From: Nitrobacter winogradskyi Nb-255
Lineage (GTDB): Bacteria; Pseudomonadota; Alphaproteobacteria; Rhizobiales; Xanthobacteraceae
Assembly (NCBI RefSeq): GCF_000012725.1
Contig: NC_007406.1
Location: forward strand, 2,880,001 to 2,944,000
Length of the DNA: 64,000 nt
Reading direction: 5' to 3'
A program made the position numbers and the translations under genes. Below, piece after piece: positions 34,163 to 44,267 of the stretch (positions are counted from its first letter, which is position 1; each line of letters opens with the position of its first letter). The notes under the pieces were generated by a model that ran no database searches, was not told where the DNA came from, and saw only the letters and a program-made list of their open reading frames with translations.

Positions 34163-35530
34163 GTGCATTCTTCCATCTTCCCGTTTCGCAAATGGCTACC
34201 GACCTGCATCGTCCTCGCGGCCGTGGCGCTGGTTACGCTCGCGCCATCCCGCACAGTTCATGCCACCGAAGCGCATCTGCTGATCGAAGCGGATACCGGA
34301 AAGGTGCTGGAAGCCGAGAATGCCACCTTTCCCTGGTATCCGGCCTCGGTCACCAAGCTCATGACCGCTTACGTCACGCTGACGGCGGTCAAGCAAAAGC
34401 GCCTCACGCTCGACACGCTGTTGACGGTATCGCCGACCGCCGCCGCACAGTCGCCATCGAAGATGGGCTTTCGGCCGGGCACCCAGGTGACCGTCGACAA
34501 CGCGCTGAAGATGATGATGGTGAAGTCGGCCAACGACATGGCCGTGGTGCTTGCGGAAGGCGTCGGCGGGTCGATCGACGGTTTCTCGGCCGAAATGAAC
34601 GCGGCCGCGCAGCGGCTTGGCATGACGCAGTCGAGCTATGTCAACCCGAACGGCCTGCCCGCCGACGGCCAGATTTCCTCGGCGCGCGACATGGCCATTC
34701 TCGCGCGCGCATTCATTCACGATCTGCCCGAATACGAATATTTCGTGCACATCCCCTCGATACGCTACGGCCGCAGGGTGACGCACAACTTCAACAAGCT
34801 GATCGGACGCTTTCCAGGCGCCGACGGCTTCAAAACCGGCTTCATCTGTGCCTCCGGCTACAATCTCGTCGCATCCGCCACGCAGAACGGCAAGCGCCTG
34901 ATCGCGGTGGTGCTCGGCGCATCGTCGGGTACGATGCGGGCTGTGCGCGCCGCGCAGATGCTGGAGCGCGGCTTCGCCAATAACTCGCTGTCGTGGCTGC
35001 GACCGGCGCTCGGCACCGTCGACAGGCTGGCGCCGATCGCCGCGACGCCTCCCAATCTGCGCGATGAAATGTGCGGGCCGAAACGCAGGCATCCCGCCAG
35101 CGACGAGGATAACGATGTCGTCGCCAACACGTCAGCGACAAGCGCCGCCGTGATGTCGTTCTTCGCGACCGGCGCGCAACCGCCGACGCTTCGGCCGGTG
35201 GACATGATCGCGGCCGCCCCGGCGCCCTCGGATCCCGTCATTGTCTATACCGGACCGACGCGCACCGGCGCCGCCATCGCCGCCGCGGCGGAAGCCGACG
35301 CCGCGCGCGACGCTCCGCCGAAGAGCAAGAAGCCTGGCAAGACCGCCCGCGACAAACCCGCGCCGAAAGCAGAAGCCAGAGAAAAATCAAAGAACCGGGT
35401 CTCGATCACCATCGACCCCAAGTCCGCATCCAAGTCCACGCCCAAGTCCACAAAGCCCCCGGTCAATACCAAGCCCGCCGCCAGCCCATCCGCCAAGCCC
35501 AAAACCGCTGAAGGCAAGTCCAAACCCTAG
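34163..35530 (+). CDS. D-alanyl-D-alanine carboxypeptidase (PBP5/6, DacF-like)
   Basis: A 455-aa periplasmic low-molecular-weight penicillin-binding protein of family S11, which trims peptidoglycan pentapeptides. A signal peptide (residues 12-35) is followed by the active-site motifs SVTK (Ser62), KSAN and DGFKTGF. The C-terminal 110 residues are a Pro/Lys/Ala-rich tail (many KSTPKS-type units) replacing the usual amphipathic anchor. The start codon is GTG. Confidence 0.9.
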   Translation: MHSSIFPFRKWLPTCIVLAAVALVTLAPSRTVHATEAHLLIEADTGKVLEAENATFPWYPASVTKLMTAYVTLTAVKQKRLTLDTLLTVSPTAAAQSPSKMGFRPGTQVTVDNALKMMMVKSANDMAVVLAEGVGGSIDGFSAEMNAAAQRLGMTQSSYVNPNGLPADGQISSARDMAILARAFIHDLPEYEYFVHIPSIRYGRRVTHNFNKLIGRFPGADGFKTGFICASGYNLVASATQNGKRLIAVVLGASSGTMRAVRAAQMLERGFANNSLSWLRPALGTVDRLAPIAATPPNLRDEMCGPKRRHPASDEDNDVVANTSATSAAVMSFFATGAQPPTLRPVDMIAAAPAPSDPVIVYTGPTRTGAAIAAAAEADAARDAPPKSKKPGKTARDKPAPKAEAREKSKNRVSITIDPKSASKSTPKSTKPPVNTKPAASPSAKPKTAEGKSKP

Positions 35531-35635
35531 CTGTTTAGTCACGCCGTTTTACTGAGCTTCATTGTTGTTGGATTTATTGTTCTGATCGGGATTGCTGGCC
35601 TATCTACCGAGCATCGCGGTCCCTTAAAAATAGAA

Positions 35636-35655
35636 AACCCCGCCGGAGCGGGGTT
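35636..35655. terminator. Terminator hairpin
   Basis: Stem AACCCCGC paired with GCGGGGTT around CGGA, flanked by AAAA on the left and TTGAGTT on the right. It lies between the convergent carboxypeptidase and GCG-rich small protein genes. Confidence 0.75.
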
Positions 35656-35707
35656 GAGTTCGTAAGCGAATGCGACGAATACGACGCTACCGTTAATCAG
35701 TCATATT

Positions 35708-36037
35708 TCAACGCGGGGCCCAGTATCCGCTCGGATGGGGACCCGTCCCCAAACGGTGGCATGCACCGCCTGGACCTCGGTAATTGCGAGTGCCACAGCC
35801 CTCACCGCGATGGCTTCCTGCAAAATTTCCGCCAGGATTGGGACCGCGTCCGAACCGATGACATGCGCCTCCCGGCCCGCGATAACGTCCTTGACCGCAC
35901 CCGTCGGCAACCTGAACGATGTCCGTGGACCATCCCGGCGCGGAGGCAACCGGCATCGCCTGCAACGGCGTCGAAAGGAGGGAGAAAGCCGCAAATGCAA
36001 ACGCAACTCTGAGGGCATTCATTATTGCCTTCTCCAT
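35708..36037 (-). CDS. Secreted Gly/Cys repeat protein (GCG-type)
   Basis: A 109-aa protein with a signal peptide (ending LQAMPV) and two similar units, DGCGQGRYRGPGGACHRFGRGP and EGCGTRNYRGPGGACHRLGTGP in outline, each with two Cys. Such GCG repeats occur in small exported rhizobial proteins of unknown role. GGAGGG precedes the ATG at 36037. Disulfides within units are likely. Confidence 0.72.
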   Translation of the reverse strand: MEKAIMNALRVAFAFAAFSLLSTPLQAMPVASAPGWSTDIVQVADGCGQGRYRGPGGACHRFGRGPNPGGNFAGSHRGEGCGTRNYRGPGGACHRLGTGPHPSGYWAPR

Positions 36038-36103
36038 GTTCTTCCCTCCGGAGCGGGGTTTTGCTCTGAGCAAGAAGCCGAAGCCGCCAACCTGTCTGGC
36101 GGA

Positions 36104-36550
36104 TCAGGGGACTATAAGAACGGGGATAGGTGCGGTTGCAAGAACCTCGGCGGTTTGGCTGCCTAAAAGGACACTCTTGATCCCGCGGCGTCGATGAGAG
36201 GCCATGACGATCAGGCTGCATCCATTCTTCTTCGCCACATCAACAATAGCTGCGGCCGGTGAGACGTTCTGGGTATGGAGTGTCTCGACGGTCAATCCTA
36301 TTTTTTCTGCCGCTGCTTTGGCTGCCGAAAGGATAGCTTTTGCATGCCGCGTGTCGGCATCTTCAAGCCGATCCGGATCCATACCAACCTTACCCCATTC
36401 GCTTTCACCAATAGAGGGAACGGGCGACTGCTCTGTCACAGTGATGATTGTAACCTTGCCGCCATATCCGTCGGCCAGCGACAGACCATAGTCGACACCT
36501 TTCTGTGCCAGTTCGGAGCCATCAGTAGGAATGAGAATATGACTGTGCAT
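36104..36550 (-). CDS. Universal stress protein, UspA family
   Basis: A 148-aa cytoplasmic protein with the Usp fold: ILIPTDGSELAQKG at the start, VTIITV, then ASHRRRGIKSVLLGSQTAEVLA, and PIPVLIVP at the end. The GxxxxxxxGS-type ATP-binding loop is in RRGIKSVLLGSQ. Its base composition is somewhat less GC-rich than its neighbours. Confidence 0.88.
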   Translation of the reverse strand: MHSHILIPTDGSELAQKGVDYGLSLADGYGGKVTIITVTEQSPVPSIGESEWGKVGMDPDRLEDADTRHAKAILSAAKAAAEKIGLTVETLHTQNVSPAAAIVDVAKKNGCSLIVMASHRRRGIKSVLLGSQTAEVLATAPIPVLIVP

Positions 36551-36692
36551 AGCGAGACCCCTCAGCCCTCAAAAACCCGCGATGATCATAACCATCACCT
36601 CTCAACTCAACAAGGAGCCCTTTCTCCCCGCGCACTCCATCATCAGCCACCAAACGGCAGCAGCGTGGCACCAGCGCCTAGACTCGTCTAGC

Positions 36693-36778
36693 TGTTGTTT
36701 TAACACGTTTTCTTCACGCGAGCCGGCATCCATCCTCGGGTCAAGCCCGAGGACATGCTTCGCTCGAAAACGCTATAA
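36693..36778. repeat. Family-A palindromic repeat, copy 6
   Basis: ACACGTTTTCTTCACGCGAGCCGG, inner palindrome TCCTCGGGTCAAGCCCGAGGA, CATGCTTCGCTCGAAAACGC and TATA. The outer palindrome is missing. It lies in the 436-bp gap (36551-36986) between divergent genes; nothing else is seen there. Confidence 0.82.
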
Positions 36779-36986
36779 TAACAGGCGGCAAACGCCGCAC
36801 AGGCGAACCCTGCACGTTGGCCTCCAGACCATTTCGGGCCTGCCGACGGAATAAACCGTTAAGCTTGCTGCGGCGGTATTCGCGCGTCGTGATCGCGCAA
36901 CTACTTGCCTTGGACTGCCGCCTTGCCCGATATTCCCTGCACAAGACATTCTCTTTCCCTTGAACATGGGATCACCGGGACGTCAC

Positions 36987-38669
36987 ATGGATCGCATCTG
37001 GCTCAGGCAATATCCCGCAGGCGTGCCCGCCGACATCGACGCTTCGCAATACGCTTCGTTGATCGAGTTGCTGGAGGAGAGCTTCGCCAGGTTCAGCGAC
37101 CGCAAAGCTTTCATCTGCATGGACACGGCGATGACCTATCGCGAGATCGACGAAACGTCGCGTGCTCTCGGCGCTTACCTGCAGAGCCTGGGACTGAAAA
37201 AGGGGGCGCGCGTCGCGCTGATGATGCCGAACGTGCTGCAATATCCGATCTCGACGGTCGCCGTGCTGCGCGCCGGCTATGCCGCGGTCAATGTCAACCC
37301 GCTCTACACGCCGCACGAGCTTGAATATCAACTCAAGGATTCCGGCGCGGAAGCGATCATCGTGCTGGAAAACTTCGCAGCGACGGTGCAGCAGGCGATC
37401 GGTAAAACCGCCGTCAGGCACGTCATCGTCGGCAGCATGGGTGACCTGCTCGGCTTCAAGGGCCTGATCGTCAATTTCGTTGTCCGCCACATCAAAAAGA
37501 TGGTGCCGCCATCATCGATTCCGCACGCCGTCAAGTTCAACGACGCCCTTGCCGCGGGGCGCGGCATGGCGCTGGCCCGGCCCGAACTCGCGCCTGACGA
37601 TGTGGCCTTCCTGCAATATACCGGCGGCACAACCGGCGTCTCCAAGGGAGCGACGCTCCTTCATCGCAACATCCTCGCCAACATGCTGCAGAATGACGCG
37701 TGGCTACAGCCGGTGCTGAAAAAGCCGCCGGTGATCGATCAGCTTTTCATCGTCTGCGCCCTGCCGCTCTATCATATCTTCGCGCTGACGGCGTGCTTCA
37801 TGCTGGGAATGCGCGCGGGCGGAGTCAATCTGCTAATCCCGAACCCGCGCGACATTCCCGGACTGGTGAAAGAACTGAGGAAGTATCAGATCAACTGCTT
37901 CCCGGCGGTGAACACGCTTTATAACGCTCTGCTCAACGCGCCCGGTTTCGAGCAGGTCGACTTCTCCAAGCTGAGGGCGTCGATCGGCGGTGGCATGGCC
38001 GTGCAGAAGGCCGTGGCGGAGAGATGGCTGAAAGTGACGGGATGCCCGCTGCTGGAAGGCTACGGTCTTTCGGAAACCTCGCCGACGCTGACCTGCAATC
38101 CCGCCGACGGCGACAAATATACCGGCTCCATCGGGCTTCCCCTGCCGTCGACATACATCTCCATCCGCGACAATGACGGGAGGGAGATGCCGCTCGGCGA
38201 GGCGGGAGAAATCTGCGCCAGCGGGCCACAGGTCATGCCGGGCTATTGGAACAGGCAGGACGAAACCGCGAAGGTGATGACGGCGGACGGCTTCTTCCGC
38301 ACCGGCGACATCGGCGTCATGTCCACGGACGGTTACACCCGGCTCGTCGACCGCAAGAAGGACATGATCGTGGTCTCCGGTTTCAACGTCTACCCGAACG
38401 AAATCGAGGACGTGATCGCAAGCCATCCAGGCGTGCTCGAATGCGCCGTGATTGGAGTCAAGGACGAGAGGTCGGGCGAAACGGTCAAGGCGTTCGTAGT
38501 CAGGAAGGATCCTGATCTCACGCGCGAGGAAATCATCAAGTTCGCCCGGACGGAATTGACGAACTACAAGGTGCCGAAACAAATCGAGTTTCGCGATTCC
38601 CTGCCGAAAACCAATGTCGGCAAGATTCTCCGCCGCGCATTGCGCGACGAGAACAAGACGGCGGCGTGA
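36987..38669 (+). CDS. fadD: Long-chain fatty acid-CoA ligase
   Basis: A 560-aa AMP-forming acyl-CoA synthetase, activating fatty acids for degradation or lipid synthesis. The ATP-binding P-loop is YTGGTTGVSKGATL; the later motifs are GYGLSETSP, TGDIGVMSTDGY and VVSGFNVYPNEIEDV, and the catalytic Lys is in KTNVGKILRR. The start MDRIWLRQYP matches FadD N-termini and has GGGA upstream; an ATG at 36960 would add nine residues. Confidence 0.92.
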   Translation: MDRIWLRQYPAGVPADIDASQYASLIELLEESFARFSDRKAFICMDTAMTYREIDETSRALGAYLQSLGLKKGARVALMMPNVLQYPISTVAVLRAGYAAVNVNPLYTPHELEYQLKDSGAEAIIVLENFAATVQQAIGKTAVRHVIVGSMGDLLGFKGLIVNFVVRHIKKMVPPSSIPHAVKFNDALAAGRGMALARPELAPDDVAFLQYTGGTTGVSKGATLLHRNILANMLQNDAWLQPVLKKPPVIDQLFIVCALPLYHIFALTACFMLGMRAGGVNLLIPNPRDIPGLVKELRKYQINCFPAVNTLYNALLNAPGFEQVDFSKLRASIGGGMAVQKAVAERWLKVTGCPLLEGYGLSETSPTLTCNPADGDKYTGSIGLPLPSTYISIRDNDGREMPLGEAGEICASGPQVMPGYWNRQDETAKVMTADGFFRTGDIGVMSTDGYTRLVDRKKDMIVVSGFNVYPNEIEDVIASHPGVLECAVIGVKDERSGETVKAFVVRKDPDLTREEIIKFARTELTNYKVPKQIEFRDSLPKTNVGKILRRALRDENKTAA

Positions 38670-38757
38670 GGCGGATACGGCCCTGCCCAACTGAAACTTT
38701 CCAATGGAAAAGTTGTCCGCGCATGCGTGGACAACGAGAACAGCAAAGCGTTGCATC

Positions 38758-39318
38758 ATGAAATCCGAAAGCACGTCCCTCCCCTCTCCCGCCGATGTCC
38801 TCGCTTTCTGGCGCGCCGCCGGACCGGGCAAATGGTACACAAAGGACAACGCGTTCGACGTTGAGGTGAGCCGTCGCTTTCTTCGGCTTTGGGAAGCCGC
38901 CGGCGCGGGCGAACTCGCAGAATGGGAGAAGACCGACGACGGCGCGCTGGCGCTCGTCATCGTGCTCGACCAGTTTCCGCGCAACATGTTCCGCAGCGAC
39001 GCCCGGACCTTCTCGACCGACGACCAGGCGCTGGCCGTCGCCGAGCGTGCCATCGCCCGCGGCGCCGACACGCGCATAGAGGCCGACCTTGTCGAGTTCC
39101 TCTATGTTCCCTTCATGCATTCCGAACGGCTGGCGGATCAAGACCGTTGCATTGAGCTGTTTCGCACCCGCGGCCGACCCGAGAATCTCAAATTCGCAGA
39201 AATCCACGCCGACATCATTCGCCGGTTCGGCCGTTTTCCCCACCGCAACCTTGTGCTCGGACGCGCGACGAACGCGGAAGAGCAGGCGTTTCTCGATACA
39301 GGTGGATTCGCCGGGTAG
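38758..39318 (+). CDS. DUF924 family protein
   Basis: A 186-aa soluble, alpha-helical (TPR-like) protein of the DUF924 family, with the signatures VLAFWRAAGPGKWYTKD, VIVLDQFPRNMFR and FLYVPFMHSERLADQDRC. Function is unknown. An alternative start at 38704 lacks support. Confidence 0.85.
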   Translation: MKSESTSLPSPADVLAFWRAAGPGKWYTKDNAFDVEVSRRFLRLWEAAGAGELAEWEKTDDGALALVIVLDQFPRNMFRSDARTFSTDDQALAVAERAIARGADTRIEADLVEFLYVPFMHSERLADQDRCIELFRTRGRPENLKFAEIHADIIRRFGRFPHRNLVLGRATNAEEQAFLDTGGFAG

Positions 39319-39451
39319 CTTTTCAGCCGCGCGTTGTGTTCGCCGGGGCCTTGATGACAGCGCCGTGAGCGCGTGACGATTGCCGTTTCGCGGCTATGGA
39401 ATACTGTATGTTCGTCCCTCCACGCCCACCGCCATTCCAGGAGATTTGACG

Positions 39452-39937
39452 ATGACCATCAAAGTTGGCGACTGCCTGCCCAACGCGACGTTCCGCATCA
39501 TGACCGAGGACGGAGTTCTAACAAAGAGCACCGACGATATCTTCAAGAGCAAGAAAGTCGCGTTGTTCGCGGTGCCGGGCGCCTATACCGGCACCTGCCA
39601 CAAGCAACACCTTCCGAGCATTTTCGCCAGCGCCAACGCCATCAAGGGCAAGGGCGTGAACGAGATCGCCATCGTCTCCGTGAACGACGTCTTCGTCATG
39701 AACGCGTGGAAGCGCGACACCGACCAGCGAAACGAGGCCACGTTTCTCGCGGATGGCAACGCCGAATTCGCAAAAGCCATCGACATGACGTTCGATGGTT
39801 CCGAGAAGGGGCTCGGCATCCGCTCGAAGCGCTATTCCATGCTGGTCGAGGACGGCGTTGTGAAGACGCTGAATGTCGAGGACTCACCCGGCAAGGTCGA
39901 GGTCTCCGGCGGCGACAAGCTGCTCGGGCAGCTTTGA
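39452..39937 (+). CDS. Peroxiredoxin, Prx5 (AhpC/TSA) type
   Basis: A 161-aa thiol peroxidase that reduces hydroperoxides. The peroxidatic Cys is in PGAYTGTCHKQHLP, the Prx5 active site. The AGGAG ribosome site precedes the ATG at 39452. It likely uses glutaredoxin/glutathione or thioredoxin as reductant. Confidence 0.9.
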   Translation: MTIKVGDCLPNATFRIMTEDGVLTKSTDDIFKSKKVALFAVPGAYTGTCHKQHLPSIFASANAIKGKGVNEIAIVSVNDVFVMNAWKRDTDQRNEATFLADGNAEFAKAIDMTFDGSEKGLGIRSKRYSMLVEDGVVKTLNVEDSPGKVEVSGGDKLLGQL

Positions 39938-39964
39938 AAGCCCATAACGCTCACACTTCAACAT

Positions 39965-39995
39965 CGTCATGGGAGGGCTCGCCCCGGCCATGACG
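39965..39995. terminator. Hairpin between convergent genes
   Basis: CGTCATGG pairs with CCATGACG around a 15-base loop, between the convergent peroxiredoxin and rnhA genes; probably a bidirectional terminator. Confidence 0.5.
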
Positions 39996-40006
39996 ATCCC
40001 GGGCGA

Positions 40007-40471
40007 TCAAACCGTTCGCATCAACTTGGCCATCGCAACGCCCTCGCGCGCAAGCTGATCGGCGCGCTCGTTTTCGCTATGGCCATCATGGCCCTTGATC
40101 CAGTGCCAGCGCACCTGATGCGGCTGCAGGGCGGCGTCGAGCCGTTGCCAGAGGTCCACGTTCTTCACCGGCTTCCTGTCGGCCGTGCGCCAGCCATTGC
40201 GCTTCCAGCCGTGAATCCAGGCGGTGATGCCCTGCCGCACGTACTGGCTGTCGGTGGTGAGATCGACAAGCGCCGGACGTTTCAGCGCCTCTAGCGCCGA
40301 GATCGCCGCCAGCAATTCCATCCGATTGTTGGTGGTGTGCGGTTCGCCGCCCTTCAACTCTTTCTCGATGTCGCCGAAACGCAAGATCGCGCCCCAGCCG
40401 CCGGGCCCCGGATTGCCTGAGCAGGCGCCGTCGGTGAAAATCGTGACATGCGGAAGCGCGGGCGAATTCAC
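40007..40471 (-). CDS. rnhA: Ribonuclease HI
   Basis: A 154-aa enzyme that degrades RNA in RNA-DNA hybrids. The catalytic carboxylates are in [15 protein letters not shown] (Asp), NRMELLA (Glu), TTDSQYV (Asp) and NERADQLA (Asp), with His in KGHDGH. It overlaps thrB by ATGA. Confidence 0.94.
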
Positions 40472-41448
40472 GCCACCGGCCCCAATATCGCGACGCCGTA
40501 ATCGCGGACGCCACCGACCCGCTGCTGGAAACGCAGCTTACGGACATATTCGAGTGGGTCTTTCGGCTTCACCAGCGCGCCCGCGGGGACGTTGAGAAAA
40601 TCAACCAGCCGCGTCAGCAGGAACCGCAGCGCGGCGCCCCGCGCAAGCAACGGCAGCGCCGCCTGCTCGGCCTCCGACAGCGCGCGTTCCCGATGATAGG
40701 CGCCAAGCAGCGCGCGCGCCTTGGTGACATTGAAGGCATGATCCGGCTCGAAACACCATGCGTTGAGGCAGATCGCGACGTCATAGGCGAAGAAATCATG
40801 GCACGCGAAATAGAAATCGATCAGCCCCGAGAGCCTGTCGCCGAGAAACAGCACATTGTCGGGAAACAGGTCGGCATGGATCACGCCGCCAGGCAACTCC
40901 TGCGGCCAGCGCGCCTCGAGGTGGTCGAGTTCAGCCTTGAGAAAATCGTGCAATCCCGGCTGCACCGTATCGGCGCAAGCTCCGGCCTGTTCGAACAGCG
41001 GCCGCCAACTCCACACCGACAGCGCGTTGGCGCGCCTCATGGAGAAGTCGCGGCCCGCGAGATGCAGTTTCGCCAGCGCCGCACCGACCGCGGCGCAATG
41101 AGCGACGTTCGGCTTCCGTGGCCACACGCCCTCGAGAAAATCGATGATGGCGGCAGGACGCCCCGCGAGGCTGCCGAGAGTTTCGCCGTTTCTGGTCCTG
41201 ACCGGCTGCGGACACACGATGCCATGGGTCGCCAGATGACCCATCAGGCCGAGAAAGAACGGCAGGTCGTCGATGGCGACGCGCTTTTCATAGAGCGTCA
41301 GGAAAAACGATCCGGAGGTGGTGTGCAGCAGATAGTTGGAGTTCTCGACGCCCTCGGCGATGCCCTTGTAGGACAGCAGTTCGCCGATATCGTAGGCTTT
41401 CAGAAAATCCGCAAGCTCCTCGGCGGCGACGTCGGTGTAGACCGCCAT
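40468..41448 (-). CDS. thrB: Homoserine kinase, type II (APH fold)
   Basis: A 326-aa kinase phosphorylating homoserine in threonine synthesis. It belongs to the aminoglycoside-phosphotransferase-like class, with the catalytic loop [15 protein letters not shown] and the metal-binding [14 protein letters not shown]. Gene order thrB-rnhA downstream of ispH is common in this group. Confidence 0.92.
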
Positions 41449-41472
41449 CTCATATCCCCGTTCCGGTCATGG

Positions 41473-41582
41473 CAGTGCGATCGCGTTCTCGCGCGAAGCG
41501 GATGACCTGTTCGCGTGAAGAAAACGCGCCAAAACAAAATCATAGCCTCGCTTCCGATTCTATCAGAAGCGGAAAGGCTCTA
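41473..41582. repeat. Family-A palindromic repeat, copy 7 (inner palindrome lost)
   Basis: GCGTTCTCGCGCGAAG, CCTGTTCGCGTGAAGAAAACGCG and the outer palindrome GCTTCCGATTCTATCAGAAGC, then GGCTCTAG. The ispH stop codon (CTA on this strand, 41580-41582) is the repeat's own terminal CTAG. Confidence 0.8.
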
Positions 41583-42542
41583 GGCGGCGTCCGGCCGCAG
41601 CGAGCGGGGCAGCGGGAAGAACTCGTTTTCTTCCGCGGCCGAGACCGTCTCCACCTCGAGTTCATAGCGCGCCGCGAATGCATCCATGATTTCCTCGACG
41701 ATGACTTCGGGCGCCGACGCGCCGGCGGTGATGCCGAGGCTTTTGATCCCCTCGAACATGCTCCAGTCGAGATCGCCGGCGCGCTGCGCAAGCACAGACA
41801 CCTTGCATCCCTCGCGCTCGGCAACCTCGCGCAGCCGTTGCGAGTTGGAGGAATTAGGCGCCCCGACCACGATCAGCGCGTCGACCACCGGCGCCACCTT
41901 CTTGACGGCCAGCTGGCGATTGGTGGTGGCGTAACAGATGTCTTCCTTGTGCGGCCCATGAATGTTGGGGAAGCGTTGCTTCAGCACCGCCACGATCTCG
42001 GCGGTGTCGTCGATGGACAGCGTGGTCTGGGTCACGAACGCCAGATTATCGGCATCCTTCGGCGTGAATTTCTCGGCATCCTCGGCGGTCTCGATCAGGG
42101 TCACCGCACCCGCCGGCAACTGCCCGACGGTGCCGACGACTTCCGGATGATGAGAATGCCCGATCAGCAGAATCTCGTGGCCTCGCTTGAAATGGATCGC
42201 CGCCTCGCGGTGAACCTTGGTCACCAACGGACAGGTGGCGTCGAGCGAGAAGAAATTGCGCCGCTGAGCATCCGCGGGAACCGATTTCGGCACGCCATGA
42301 GCGGAGAAAACCACTGGCGCCGTGGTGTCGTCGGGAATCTCCGCCAGTTCCTCGACGAAAATCGCTCCCTTGGCGCGAAGGCTGTCCACAACATAGCGAT
42401 TATGGACGATTTCGTGACGCACATACACCGGCGCTCCATAAAGCGTCAGCGCACGTTCCACGGTGTCGATCGCCCTGACGACCCCGGCGCAGAAGCCGCG
42501 GGGCGAACAGAGCACGATTTTAAGTTTCGGTTTAGCATTCAT
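41580..42542 (-). CDS. ispH: 4-hydroxy-3-methylbut-2-enyl diphosphate reductase
   Basis: A 320-aa [4Fe-4S] enzyme giving isopentenyl and dimethylallyl diphosphate, the last step of the MEP pathway. The three cluster cysteines are in [19 protein letters not shown] and [11 protein letters not shown]. The start [16 protein letters not shown] is chosen from the family; the frame is open far upstream. The stop codon lies in a repeat. Confidence 0.94.
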   Translation of the reverse strand: MNAKPKLKIVLCSPRGFCAGVVRAIDTVERALTLYGAPVYVRHEIVHNRYVVDSLRAKGAIFVEELAEIPDDTTAPVVFSAHGVPKSVPADAQRRNFFSLDATCPLVTKVHREAAIHFKRGHEILLIGHSHHPEVVGTVGQLPAGAVTLIETAEDAEKFTPKDADNLAFVTQTTLSIDDTAEIVAVLKQRFPNIHGPHKEDICYATTNRQLAVKKVAPVVDALIVVGAPNSSNSQRLREVAEREGCKVSVLAQRAGDLDWSMFEGIKSLGITAGASAPEVIVEEIMDAFAARYELEVETVSAAEENEFFPLPRSLRPDAA

Positions 42543-42772
42543 GAGGCGATCCGGGACCGAATCACCCATACCGACAGGGCGGGAACGGCCAATAATGATG
42601 ACTTTGGACGGCTTTCGGGCGCTGTCAAGACAGCCCCCCAAACCGGAGGTTCGACGGAGCAAACCATTGCGCGGCCGACCTCCGGCAGCATATATAGACT
42701 CCAATTCCCGTCATCGTCGATGACCAAAAGGCTTTGCCCCGAGGGTTGGGCAGAGCGCAAAGGAGATTTGCC

Positions 42773-43474
42773 ATGAGCAATGCACCGCTGATGCCGAAAG
42801 CGACTGCCGTGTGGCTCGTCGACAATACCGCGCTGTCGTTTGATCAGGTCGCCGACTTCACCAAGATGCATCCCTTGGAAGTCCGCGCCATCGCCGACGG
42901 CGACGCCGCCCAGGGCATCAAGGGCATGGACCCCATCTCCACCGGCCAACTCACCCGCGACGAGATCGAGAAAGGCGAGAAGGACCCGGATTACCGGCTG
43001 AAGCTGAGCGAGAGCCGGGTGGTGCTGCCCCCGGCAGCCAAGAAAAAGGGACCCCGTTATACTCCGGTGTCACGCCGCCACGAGCGGCCGAGCGCGATCC
43101 TCTGGCTCGTGCGCAATCATCCGGAACTGAAGGACGCCCAGATCATGCGTCTGGTCGGCACCACCAAAACCACGATCGCCGCTGTGCGCGACCGTACCCA
43201 CTGGAACGCCTCGACCCTGACGCCGATGGATCCGGTGACGCTGGGCCTTTGCTCGCAGATCGAACTCGACTTCGAGGTGCAGCGCGCCGCCAAGGAAAAG
43301 CCGACCGATCAGCAGTATGGCGGCGCCACCCTGCTGCCGGCATCCGAAACCACGCGCAAGGATGGCGGGTTCGAGCCGACCGAGAAGCAGCAGGAAGACC
43401 TCAACGTCGACGCTGTATTCGCCAAGCTGAAGACAATCGGCGGCAAGAAAGCCGAGGATGAGCAAACAGAGTAA
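42773..43474 (+). CDS. trcR: TrcR (DUF1013) cell-cycle transcriptional regulator
   Basis: A 233-aa protein of DUF1013, found throughout Alphaproteobacteria, with a helix-turn-helix-like region (LMPKATAVWLVDNTALSFDQ) and the second conserved block RPSAILWLVRNHPELKDAQI. GGAGA lies before the start. The C-terminal 50 residues are charged and disordered. In Caulobacter TrcR associates with RNA polymerase and the cell-cycle circuit; that role is inferred from the family. Confidence 0.85.
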   Translation: MSNAPLMPKATAVWLVDNTALSFDQVADFTKMHPLEVRAIADGDAAQGIKGMDPISTGQLTRDEIEKGEKDPDYRLKLSESRVVLPPAAKKKGPRYTPVSRRHERPSAILWLVRNHPELKDAQIMRLVGTTKTTIAAVRDRTHWNASTLTPMDPVTLGLCSQIELDFEVQRAAKEKPTDQQYGGATLLPASETTRKDGGFEPTEKQQEDLNVDAVFAKLKTIGGKKAEDEQTE

Positions 43475-43613
43475 AGGCGTTCAGACTTGACCGGTTCACG
43501 GCGTGGGTTCCGCGCCACGAGATCTCAGCGATCCCGATCCGGCAAGGCAACGTACCGGACGCCGCTTCCATGGCCATGACGGACCATCGGGACAGGCGCG
43601 CCGCTGAACGCCG

Positions 43614-43886
43614 TTACTGCCCGTTCAGCATCCGCTCGGCGAGATCGCGGTGGGAGCGTTCCATCCGATCCGATCGCGTGGCGGCGACGTCGCGATTCTT
43701 GCGGCAGGCGGTGTAGGCCGCCGATCCCTGCGGTCCGCCGTGCGTCTGACAGTACGCATCGTCATCGCCCTGGGACAGCGCGCTCGGATTGTGCCGCTCA
43801 AGATTAGCACATCCGCCCAGGGACAGCACAGTCAGCGACAGTACGGCCAAAGCGATGACCGCGCGCGTGGATGTCGTCCGTCCCAT
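43614..43886 (-). CDS. Small lipoprotein
   Basis: A 90-aa protein with a lipobox (LSLGGC at about residue 25) after a signal peptide, so probably lipid-anchored. Mature residues contain three more Cys (YCQTHG..., TACRKNRD). Unknown function. The start at 43886 is used; a longer open frame is repeat-like sequence. Confidence 0.72.
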   Translation of the reverse strand: MGRTTSTRAVIALAVLSLTVLSLGGCANLERHNPSALSQGDDDAYCQTHGGPQGSAAYTACRKNRDVAATRSDRMERSHRDLAERMLNGQ

Positions 43887-44267
43887 GATTGTCCCCGCAT
43901 TGCCGGAGCCTGGAGCATGATCTCGAAAGGAGAAACTTTCGACAGCATCGTGGTCCACTGAAAAGAGCACTTCAGCCTGATACGATGCAGTTGAATTGGG
44001 AGCTTTTTGAGGACTGCCGGGAGAAAGGCTCCGTCGCCATGCAAGACGACGGAGCAGTACATCCGGGGCTGGACGATCGGGAGGATGAATCGTCCCAGTT
44101 CGAACCGGATGGTGTCATGTTACGAGGCGCGAATTACGAGGTGCAAAGCTGCTCCTCGGCAAGGCCGTCCCCGGAACGCGCCCTCACCGCACGGAAGGCG
44201 GCGATGTCGCGTGATCGGCCTCGGCGCGGTCCAGCCGAAAAGCCGGGCCACGCCAGAGCCGGATCTA
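43887..44267. other. Gene-poor gap with a degraded repeat
   Basis: Positions 43912-43960 contain GGAGCATGATCTCGAAAGGAG and AAACTTTCGACAGCATCGTGG, related to family B. The remaining 300 bases carry an acidic open frame (start at 43986) that lacks a ribosome site and runs into the aldolase gene on the other strand; I do not call it. Confidence 0.4.

Noticed and set aside
36582-36854. 90-aa plus-strand frame before fadD
   Set aside because: Its second half is translated repeat ([22 protein letters not shown]-like), and it has no ribosome site.
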